Origin: Chrysochromulina parva
Lineage: Eukaryota > Haptophyta > Prymnesiales > Chrysochromulinaceae
DNA: 29,435 bases
Direction of reading: 5' to 3'
Assembly (NCBI GenBank): GCA_002887195.1
Contig: PJAB01000334.1
Coordinates: 1-29,435 of the forward strand
Shown here: positions 19,352 through 28,238 of the stretch, one piece after another
Numbering within the stretch: the first letter of the stretch is position 1
Layout: each line of letters opens with the position of its first letter
Notes under the pieces: generated by a model
The model's database searches: none
What the model was told of the DNA's origin: nothing
What the model saw: the letters and a program-made list of their open reading frames with translations, nothing else
Position numbers and translations under genes: made by a program

Positions 19352-22300
19352 CAGTGGCGGCGGCGGCAGCCGTGCGGCTGCCGCGGCCGATGCCGCGCAG
19401 CCTGCGTGGATGCCCGTCGCCGCGCCCGCTGACGAGCTTCGCGCGGCGCGAGACGCGCTATCTCGCCTCGATCTCGCCCCCCTCGGAGGGGGCGCGATGG
19501 ATGCATTTCTACTCGGTGTGCGCAAGAGCACGGGCACGGTCGAGGTGGTGTCGCCCGTCTCGTTGCCGAGCTTCTCCTACACGCTCCCGCTCTTGGACAC
19601 GAGTCTCAGGATCCACTGGTCGGGGTCGGGTCCATCGCCCAAGCCCCTCGACCGGTCCGCTGAAGGCTTTCATCACCTGGGCGACGTGACACTGCGCGTA
19701 CGACGCGCGGGCACCAAGGATCACTTCGCCACGCACTCAACGGTCGCGCACTCGCATCCGGAGCAGCCCGCTTTGAAGGCGGGCCCGCTGACCATCTCGG
19801 CGGACGCGAGCACCGCCTCCACCGATGCGACGGCCACTCTGTATCCGTCTCATTCGGCTCTCAAGGTGCACCGTACCATCAGGAGCAGCGGTGCCGAGGC
19901 GACTGTCGCCATCACGCTCACCAACACGGGCGCGGCGACGCTCGAGGTCGGCGCCCTCGGTCTCTCCATCCCGATGAACCAGATGTTCTCCGGGCGCACC
20001 CTCCCTCAAGTCGCTCGCCGGTGCTCATTCACTGAAGTCTACCTCGGCGGCGATGCGGGCTACGTCCAGGTACGAGAGCGCCCCCCCCCCGCCCCCGCCC
20101 CCGCCCCCGCCGCCGCCGCCCGCCCTCCACGCCCACGCGCGCTCCGCGCCATGGCCATAGCCGACCGCCTCGTGCCCAGTATGGCGCCATGGTGCTCAAT
20201 ATGGCGCCATGGTGCCCAAGATGGCGCCTCCCCACGGCCGTGCCCGATGACGAGCGTAATCCAATTTCACGGGCCGTCTTATGTGGCGGCAACGCAACGA
20301 TGACGAACCCCCGTCCCCGCCGGGACGCTTCTTAGGGTTGATGGCCACCGATTGGCATTGAGTGCCCCGGAGTGCCGGGATAGGAAGACCACATATGCGG
20401 ATATTTGCAGAGGCGTCGCGGAAACGCGCGCCGCTGAAGCTTTATCACAGACCTGATCTGATCCCTCCGTTTGGCCTCTGGGCTCTCCCACGGCGCCGTC
20501 GTGGGCTCTCCCACGAGGGTCCTGCGACGATGGCCTCGGATGGCTGCGGATGGCCACCGATGGCCGCTGATGATCGGCACTGATTGCGCCTGATTGCGCC
20601 TGATTGCGACGACTGGCGACTCATTGCATGGGCGCCGTGCTGGGCAGGTGACGCGCACGACGGGCGAAGGGCCCGTGCTGCTCGTGCTGCCTCTGGCTTC
20701 AGCCGGCGGCGGCGGCTTCGAGGCGTGGCGCCCTCTGAAGCACGAGGACCGCGCGAATTACGACTGGATGCACGAGATGCTCTACGAGATCATGCTGCAC
20801 ACGAAGGCGTACAGTGAAGCTGAGTGGCGCTCGGCCGAGCCTTGGGAGCTGCCCACCGCTGCGCTGCTCGCCCCCGGCGCCAACCGCACGTACGGTCTGC
20901 GGCTGCGGCTGGCGCAGGACGTGGAGCACGTCACCGACGCGTTGCTGGCTGCGGGGGTGCCGGTCGCAGTGCCGCTGCCCGGCCCGACCCTCCACCTCGA
21001 CATGACCGATGCACGCTTGCATGTACACCTGCCCCCCCATCTGCAGCTGCGGTCCGCAGCTGCAGAGCCTGAGGGGTGCACCGGTGCCGAGTTGGACGCC
21101 GTGCTACCCGTCGGCGAGGACGCCGCCGGGGCGGAGGCCGCACGCTTGCCGCGGGTACAGACGCTCCGACTGACGCCCACACGAGCAGGCCGATGCCGCC
21201 TTCGGCTACACTACACGAGCGGCAGCGGCGGCGGCGGCGGCAGCAGCAGCACCTCCACCACGACCACCACTACCACCACCGAAACGGTGCAGACAGTGCA
21301 CCTTCTCCTCCTCGAGCCCGCGGCGGCGCTCCTCCAAAAATTTGGAGACTTCTCCTCCTCCCGAGGCTGGCTGTCCGCGAACGCGTCTGACCCGTGGTCC
21401 CGCGGCCCAGCGCTGCTTGGCACGGACGCCGACAAGGACGGCGGGCGGGGCGGCGCGCTGCTCGAAGACCCACGCGTCTTCATGGGCGGCCTCTCAGACG
21501 AGTCTGGCGCCGCGGCGTCGCTCGCGATGGCCTCGAAGCAATTGGGCTTACCCGTCCAATCGGAAGTCGACCAGCTCGAGGAGTACGTCCACGAGACGCT
21601 CTGGGCGGGCGCCGCCGGTGAGCGCAAGCGCTTCTTGCAGGGCAAGGACTACTCAGTGCGGCTTTCAATGCTCTACTGGTCGGATGAGATCGAGCGAGAT
21701 GGCAGCGAGATGGCGGCCGCCGTGCAGCGTGCGACTCCGTCGCTCTACGCCACGTGTCACAAGTGCTGGGCCACGTGCTCGAAGAAGCGCGACTGCTGCT
21801 ACTGGATGCACTGCTGGTCGGAGGAGCACTCCCTTGAGAATTGGCGCGCGTACAACTACCCGCACGTGAGCGCGCTCTACTGGAGCCTCTACCGCGTCGG
21901 CCGCCACTTCTCGCCGCCGCTGACGAGGCGCCAGAGCTGGCGCTACTACCTCGAGCAGGCAGGGCGTACCGCGGTGGCGATGTGGAAGTTTGGGGGCAAG
22001 GGCACCTCGCAGTGGGGATTGATGGTCGGCTCCATCTTCGCGCTCGTGTACGCGGACCTCGTGCGTGAAGGCATGAGTGAGCTCGCAGCGGAGCTCGACG
22101 GCGTCCGCAACACACGCATGAAGAAGTGGCTCGCGCTTGAGTTCCCGTACGGCTCGGAGTTTCCCTGGGACTCGACCGGGCACGAAGAGATCCACACCTG
22201 GCTGCTGATGCACCAGCACCACCTCGCCGCCAATCGCACCGTGCAGGCGGTGCTCGCTTACTCGTCGGTCGTGCCGCACTGGGCGTATTGCGGCTCAGCC

Positions 22301-23110
22301 CGGCGCTACTGGGACTTCACCATCAACGGCAAGACGCAGTGGGGCAATGAGCGCGAGTTCCATCACTACGGCTCGACGCTCAACGCCGTCGCCGTCCTCG
22401 ACTCGTACCGCGCGTACCCGGCGCGCTCGCACCTGCTGCGCCTCGGCGCGTGTGCCCTACTCGGCCATCTCTCCAACATCCATCCGTCCGGAGCTGCCTC
22501 GATGGCGTGGCATGGCGACCCGGCCTTGCTCCGTCGTGACGCCTTCTCGGGCGATTACGGCATCGGGCTGTACGGCTACTGGCGCTCCGCCGCATCGTAT
22601 GTGGCCTGCATGCCGCCGCACGGCTGGGTCTGCATGCTGTGCGACCTCGTCGTCGGCCTCGGCGACGGCGCCCAAAACGGCGGCAGCACCGACGGCGGCC
22701 ACTGCGACGAACACACGCACCTGACGATCACGCCGCGCGACGCGCTGCGTCGGCGCGTGTACATCGCCCCCCTCGGGCTCACGATCAGCGTCGAGGGTGC
22801 CGCGATCGCGCAGCTTGAGACCTGGCCCGCGGAGCGCCGGATCGCGGTGACGCTCGTGGCGCACGCGGCGGCGCCCTCGGTGCAGGCGACTCTCTTTGTC
22901 TCTGCGGAGCGCATCGAGCCGCCACCCGCCGCCGCCGCCAGCGCGTATGCGGCCACATGCGAGGACGAACCCGATGGAACGGCGCCGCCCCCACAGTGCG
23001 TCAAGAGCGGCTCCGCTGCCACAACGCCGCCACTGCCGCCCGTGGCTGAGCACACGGTGAAGCTGTCTCCGTCCGGAGCGCGAAAAGTCGTGCTGCAGGC
23101 GCCCATGTAG
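18945..23110 (+). CDS. DUF5695-family type II membrane / secreted protein, two exons
   Basis: Exons 18945-20069 and 20648-23110 join in phase 0 to give 1195 residues. Residues 1-80 are cytosolic with a doubled 13-residue AHDGAR(D/N)GEEKA unit. Residues 81-98 (RLLVLLAIVLSIGAVLAA) are a signal anchor. A Gly/Ser linker follows at about 113-145. The lumenal part matches what I know of DUF5695 proteins from fungi and bacteria: GGDAGYVQ|VTRTTGEGPVLLV across the splice, then FEAWRPL, later PHWAYCGSARRYWDF, REFHHYGSTLNAVAVLDSYR, LSNIHPSGAASMAWH and FSGDYGIGLYGYW. The family has a glycoside-hydrolase-like look but no proven reaction known to me. A Golgi or cell-surface glycan role is inferred. A Ser/Thr-rich (STTTT) low-complexity insert lies near 21225-21285. 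Confidence 0.85.
19086..19163 (+). repeat. 39-bp tandem duplication encoding AHDGAR(D/N)GEEKA x2
   Basis: Two copies of a 39-bp unit start at about 19086 and 19125 (GCTCACGACGGCGCTCG...). They lie in frame and double a charged 13-residue segment just before the signal anchor. Confidence 0.85.
20070..20647 (+). other. Intron of DUF5695 gene with 10-bp-period repeats
   Basis: This 578-bp intron has donor CAG|GTACGAG and acceptor GGGCAG|GTG. It has a C-run just after the donor (about 20080-20115), two copies of ATGGCGCCATGGTGC near 20180-20215, two GGGCTCTCCCAC copies (about 20480 and 20505), and a GAT-phased array with 10-bp period across about 20528-20609 ending in three CTGATTGCGC/A units. 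Splicing restores the DUF5695 motif. Confidence 0.88.
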
Positions 23111-23439
23111 ATTTCATCTAGATAGAGATTAGCGTTGGATCATTACGATAGAGATTAGCGTTGGATCCTTAACTGAGTTCAAAATCACTAATCAGGAGCT
23201 GGGGGATAGTCAGAGTGTGTGAATCCACCTACCTAGTTTTGGTGTACCTCTCTGCGCCCCCCACGCTGTGTCTCCACGGGACCTGTGGCTGTGCGTCTTG
23301 CCGAGATGGCAATTTAACGTGAACGTGAAGTTTTGGTGTGCAGTCCGACTCGCTGTGGGAAATCGGAGGTTTCGCAAGTTACGATTGCAGGCTCCATGGA
23401 GCTCGGCGTAGTACATGTTCGCCTTCGTCGCTGCTCGAC
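23111..23439. other. Intergenic region with 21-bp direct repeat
   Basis: This 329-bp tandem spacer separates the DUF5695 stop from the Argonaute start codon at 23440. Just after the stop, GATAGAGATTAGCGTTGGAT plus C occurs at 23121-23141 and again at 23147-23167. The rest probably contains the Argonaute promoter and leader. No gene is seen. Confidence 0.6.
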
Positions 23440-26400
23440 ATGAGCATCCGCGATGGCCGACGCTTCGATGACCGCGAGGGTGGCGATTACGACGATCGCG
23501 ACCGTGGACGTGGCGGCTACGAAGATCGCCGTTCGGACGACCGCGGGGGCGGGAGCCGCGGCGACGAACGCCGCGATGCTCGCGATCATGGACGCGGCGA
23601 CGACCGCCGCGATGATCGCGATCATGGACGCGGCGACGACCGCCGCGATGATCGTGATCATGGACGCGACTACAACCGCCGCGATGATCGCGATCGTGGA
23701 CGCGACTACAACCGCCGCGATGATCTTGATCGCGATCGTGGACGCGACCGCGACCGTGACCGCGACCGCGACCGCCGGGCCCGCGACTACGACGATGATG
23801 ACCGCTACATTCGGCGTGGACGTGACTTCGACCGCGACGGCGGTGCGCCGAGGCAGATGAGTGGTGGTATGGGCGGCTGCAGCAGCGGCAACTATGGCGG
23901 CGGCCGCAGCGGCAACGGCAACTATGGCGGCGGCGGCGGCGGCGGCGGCAGCTCTGGCGGCGGTGGCGGCAACTATGGCGGTGGGAGAGGCTACACGGAA
24001 GCTGGCGGCCGCGGCGGCCGCGACGGCGACGGCATCCTCGGCCGCGGTGCCGGTGGTGGCGGCGCGGCCGCCTCGAGCAGCCCGCACCTGCGTCGACCGG
24101 CAGCGATTGATGAGCTCCCGCACCCCCGCCCCTTGCCCTCCGGCGACCCCGCGCCTCAGCGTCCGCGGCTCGAGGGCAGTAGCTCGCCGCACAGGGCGGA
24201 GGGGGTGGCGAGAGGGGGGGCGCTCCGCAGCACGCGACGCACACAGCGTCTGGAGGGGATCGTCGTCAACCTCGTCCAGCTCGTACTGCCCAAGCCCGAG
24301 CAGCGGCACGCCGTAGTCTATACATACGACGTCAAGTTTAGCTCGCCCAACGGTTCGGAAGTGCTCAGTCGCACGAAGCGGCAGTCCATCTTCAAAGGGA
24401 GCATCCAGCCTGGGCTCGAGCGTCGTCTGCTGCCGAATGGGGGCCGCGTCACTCACTACGATGGCTGCATGCTCCTGTGGACGACGCGAGAGATCGACCT
24501 GTCAAGCGTGCCGCCCGCCGAGGAGGGCTGGACCATCGAGGACGAGCAGCTGACGTGGCGGCAGTTCAACAAGCCCATTGGCGACGACGTTGACGGCGAA
24601 GATGAAGACCACGAAGATGATGATGCTGAAGAGAAAGACGCCAACCTGCCCAGGCTCCAAATGGTCCTGAAGAGGGCAAGCTGCGAGCCTCTGGCGCTCA
24701 GCGATCTGAGTCTGAACCACCCCGATACGCGCAAGCAGGAGTTCCTCAACATGCTCATGGGTGCGATGGAGTCCACCTCCGCCTCCATGTACCGTCTGAT
24801 CGGCAACGCCTTCTTCGACCCGAGCGCCCTGCTCATGGGCACGCGAAGCCCTCTACTCCGCCAGCCAGGCCCGTCTGCCCGAAGGGGCGACGAGGAGTGG
24901 GGCTACGCCTACCCGATCGGCCAGCTCAAGGACGATAAAGGACAATTCAAGGACGTGCAGCTCAACAGCGGCTACAAGCAGACGTTGGTCTACATGAATG
25001 GCACCTTATTCGTGCAACTTGACCTCGGCTTCAAAGTCACATGTACGCGCCAGTAGGAGCCCACCTCCATAATAGCGCTGCCCACTACTGCTCACTGCTG
25101 TCCATGCGCTTCTGACATGCCGCAGACATCGCGGCTGATGTCCTTGAATCGGTCGCGAACTTAGTAGCCAATGCGCAGCGGATAGAAAGTTCAAAGCTCT
25201 GGGACGGCGCCCGGTGCCTCGTGAAATTCAAGCACTTCCAGGAATTCGATGTTGCGAGAAAGCTCACCGACGCAGGACGGCCACTCAAGTTCCAGGCCAA
25301 GCACAACCAGAGGCGATACTGCCTGTGTGGCTTCACCGACGTTTCCATCGACGACTACCTCTTCGAGGACTCGCACGGCGACGGTGGCGGCGGCATGATC
25401 TCGGTGAAGGCCTGGACGGAGCGAACCTACGGAGTCGTGCTTCGTTATGGCCATCTGCCTGGCATCGAGACCGTTCTGCGAAAGGACGTGGAGAAAGGGA
25501 AGAAGCAGATCGTGATCCCGCTTGAGCTCGCTCAGCTGCAGGGGGCGGACCCAGTGCAGACCAGGGGCGACCCGAACCTCACGGCGCAGGAGATCAAGAT
25601 CACAACCGGAGGCCGAGACGGTCCCAAGATTCGAGCTGAGCGCATCCTTAAAGTCGGCGAGTCCATCAAGCTTCTCATCAACAAGGCGGACTCGTCGATG
25701 CAACAGCTGCAAGTGAGTGTGGCCCCGCAGACCACAGCGCTCTCTGAGGTACCGGCAGGCGTCTATCGGCTCACGCCGCCGATGATGAAGACGGGCAAGG
25801 AGGACCGTATCGTCACCGGCTCCAGGGGCAAGGGAGGCCCTATTGATGATGGCAGCTATTACGAGTCGACGCGCGACGATCGGTTTCTGAAGCCATGCCC
25901 CAAGGTAGGCCGGTGGATCGTGGTGAGCTTCGAGAGCAAGCGCGCCTTCAGTGGCGGCGGCGGCAAGGGCGGTGGCGGTAAGGGCGGCGGCGGCAAGGGC
26001 GGCAGCGGCGGTAAGGGCGGCGGCGGTAAAGGCGGCGGCGGTACAGGCGGCGGCGACGATGCTCAGCAGGTGATTCGCACGCTGACCAGCACTCTGCGTA
26101 GCACTGCTCGGGATCTTGGCATGGACTTGGCTGAGTTCGATGACAGCCGCGACGTGGAGTTTCTTGACGGTGGGGCGCAGCCGCATGACGCGATTGAGCG
26201 TCGCCTCGACGACATCGTGCGCAAGCACGATCCTCGCGGGGCGCCCGGGTTCGTGCTTGCCATCATCTCCAATAACAAGGACCAGAATGGCAAGGGTGTC
26301 AAGCCCGCGCTGGACAGGTGGAGTATCCTTCACGCGCCCTACATCCCGGTCATCTGCATGCAAGTCGACAAAGCCAAGACCAAGCTCTATGATACGACCT

Positions 26401-27260
26401 TTTTCAAGCTGAATCTCGCCAAGCTGAACGCGCGCCTTGGCGGGACGAACACGCACGCACGCGACCTGATCACCGAGGCCGTGCCGACGATGGTCCTCGG
26501 GCTGGACGTCTTCCACTCGCGAGCCGGCGACTCGGCCCGGTCGATCGCGGCCTACGTGGCCTCGATGAACGGCCAGTGCACCGCGTACCACACGGCGCTG
26601 CGCGAGCACGAGAAGGTGGGCGACGAGAAGCTCGTCGACCTCGAGGAGGTGCTCGAGAAGCAGCTGCTTGCATACCACACCGCCCAGGGGCACATGCCCC
26701 ATCGGCTGGTCGTCTTTCGGGACGGCATCGCCCACACCGCCTTCGCGGCCATCGGAGAGCCGGAGATCAAAAGCATCCGCCGAGTCTTCGAGAGACTTCG
26801 CATCTCGCCCGCGCTCCTCTTCCTCGTCGTCCAGAAGCGCAACCTCACGCGCCTCTTCAAGCGAGAGACCCCTAATGGCGAGTTGTTCTACACGAATGTG
26901 GCGCCGGGGACGGCAGTCGATGTCGAGCGCGACGCCAACTTTTGGCTCGTCGCGCACTATGCACTGCAGGGCACAGCCCGGGTGCCAAGCTACCATGTGC
27001 TGTGCAATGAACCGAATCCCGATCCTGCGTCTGCCGCGCCCAAGCTCGAGATGGAGGAGATTGTCCAACTGACTTACGACCTTTGCCACGGCCACTTCAA
27101 GTGCAACCGCAGCGTCTCCGTGCCAGCGCCTGTCTACTATGCCGACCTCGCCGCCGGGCGCGCTGCCAACCTCTACGGCGTCGAAGGTCCTCAAGGCAGG
27201 CACGGAGACTTCCTCGGCGGCAACTTCGATGAGGAGCAGAGCCTTAGACTCTTCTTCTGA
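23440..27260 (+). CDS. Argonaute (AGO-clade-like), catalytic tetrad intact, two exons
   Basis: Exons 23440-25042 and 25126-27260 give 1245 residues. The start is the first ATG before the RD-rich region. Residues 1-130 are Arg/Asp-rich (RDHGRGDDRRDD repeats); 135-215 are Gly-rich with NYGGG. The Argonaute N domain starts near 265 (GIVVNLVQLVLP). L1 and PAZ span about 540-720, with RRYCLCGFTD, RYGHLPGIE and IPLELAQLQG. A Gly-Lys insert (about 811-845) separates L2 from MID, which has VICMQVDKAKT and LNLAKLNARLGG. PIWI residues D995 (GLDVFHS), E1035 (GDEKL), D1067 (FRDGIAH) and H1158 (SYHVLCNE) align with the slicer tetrad of human AGO2. PAPVYYADLAA and the hydrophobic C-terminus LRLFF also fit. 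It should bind small RNAs and could cleave targets in RNA silencing. Confidence 0.95.
23575..23790 (+). repeat. RD-dipeptide coding repeat array in Argonaute exon 1
   Basis: About five units of roughly 36 bp (core CGCGATGATCGCGATCATGG) encode RRDDRDHGRGDD-type repeats and decay into short GACCGCGACCGTGAC units encoding (RD)n near 23745-23780. Confidence 0.85.
25043..25125 (+). other. Intron of Argonaute gene
   Basis: This 83-bp intron has donor GTACGC and acceptor CCGCAG, with a TTCTGAC branch-like site 14 bp before the end. Joining T|AC gives FKVTYIAADVLESV, which continues Argonaute L1 in frame. Without splicing, a TAG stop follows at 25054. Confidence 0.88.
25951..26056 (+). repeat. Gly-Lys (GGGGK)n coding repeat within Argonaute
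   Basis: Repeats of GGCGGCGGCAAG/GGTGGCGGTAAG encode about six Gly-rich blocks each ended by Lys (the last by Thr). They sit exactly between SFESKRAF (end of L2) and DDAQQVIRTL (start of the MID helix). Confidence 0.92.
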
Positions 27261-27310
27261 GCGTGGGACGTCGTGGTGAGCACTTCCATGCAGCGCTGGT
27301 CGTCTTCAGC

Positions 27311-27367
27311 TGGTCGTCTTCCGGGACGGCATCGCCCATACCGCCTTCGACTCTTGTCTTCTGAGCG
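27311..27367 (+). pseudogene. Rearranged duplicate fragment of Argonaute PIWI coding sequence
   Basis: Positions 27311-27349 match 26707-26745 inside the Argonaute gene at 37 of 39 bases; they encode the same residues around the catalytic Asp (VFRDGIAHTAF), and both differences are silent. Immediately after, 27348-27367 resembles the gene's last codons and stop (27247-27263) with two extra bases. The fragment therefore joins two distant pieces of the gene. It cannot encode a functional domain. Confidence 0.8.
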
Positions 27368-27399
27368 GCCGAAGCTATCAATAGACGGATGCCATGCAT

Positions 27400-27577
27400 C
27401 GTCTCCCGCCGTTCGCACCTCTATGGAGGTGCGGCGGTTGTAAGCACGGAGGGGCTGCGTTCATATTTGCGTCTCGGCAGTTGGGAGCGTCTCCCGCCGT
27501 TCGCACCTCTATGGAGGTGCGGCGGTTGTAAGCACGGAGGGGCTGCGTTCATATTTGCGTCTCGGCAGTTGGGAGCG
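27400..27577. repeat. 88-bp perfect tandem duplication containing a hairpin
   Basis: Two copies (27400-27487 and 27488-27575) are identical, and identity runs two bases further. Each copy holds CGCACCTC-TATG-GAGGTGCG, an 8-bp stem with a 4-nt loop, extended by four CCGC/GCGG pairs after a 4-nt bulge. Confidence 0.95.
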
Positions 27578-28238
27578 ACCGTTGGAGGCGCTGCCGTGCT
27601 GCGCGACGCCGTGACGGGAGCATTGGTGCGGTGGTTCGGACCACATGTCGGTCTACGATCGTTCACGGTCCGGGTGGGGGGGCGGAGACCTCGGAGCACG
27701 GTTGGATATGCGGATATGGCGCTGCGGCGCGCCGCGCGAAGCGAGTGGGACGTGCGCGGGCATCCGGCAACCGAACGGGCAGGGCCAGGGGGTGCGGGAG
27801 GCGTGATTTTTTGTTGTACCGGTAACTTGTTTCCCGGACGTCCGCGGCGCGCACCGCGGCGCGATAACCGCGCGGGGGTCCGTTTCGCTGTTTCGGTGGT
27901 GTGTGGCATCGCATGCCCGTTCGATGTTCGCTGTTGTATTCCTGTCGAGTGTCTTACTGACTACTGTAAGCACAGTTGTACAACACACCCCGCGACAGCC
28001 ATGTCCACGACAGCGCGGTCCGCCCGCCGAGTTCGCCGAGGTTCCACCCCGCGGCCTTCCCCTTCCCGACCGTCCCCCCGAAGTCCTCACTGGACTCCTG
28101 GTGCTGCTGGTCCGTAACCGTATTGCCCCGCTCGGTAGCTGCACTGACCGCTGTGTGCCAGCTGTGTGGACTACAGTAACCCCACGTCGCCGTTCATGAT
28201 GCCGTTTCAGATGGCATGCGGAGGCGCCAAGTGAAGCC

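Larger units (their letters stand above)
27261..28238. other. Convergent spacer between Argonaute and RRM-UIM genes
   Basis: This 978-bp region should hold both 3' untranslated regions. It contains a scrambled Argonaute 3' fragment (27311-27367) and an 88-bp tandem duplication (27400-27577), listed separately. From 27580 to 28238 I see no coding sequence or RNA gene that I can support. Confidence 0.6.

Noticed and set aside
23314..24456. A 380-residue minus-strand Ala/Val-rich frame opposite the Argonaute N-terminus
   Set aside because: It is the complement of RD and Gly codon repeats; the repetitive hydrophobic runs follow from that and show no real domain.
25191..27203. A 670-residue minus-strand open frame across Argonaute exon 2
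   Set aside because: It lies fully antisense to the PAZ-MID-PIWI coding region; stop codons are rare because of GC-rich codon use, and no family resemblance is seen.
27389..28117. A 242-residue plus-strand open frame in the Argonaute/RRM spacer
   Set aside because: It is built partly from the 88-bp duplication, has no recognisable motif, and its composition resembles frame-shifted GC-rich spacer DNA.
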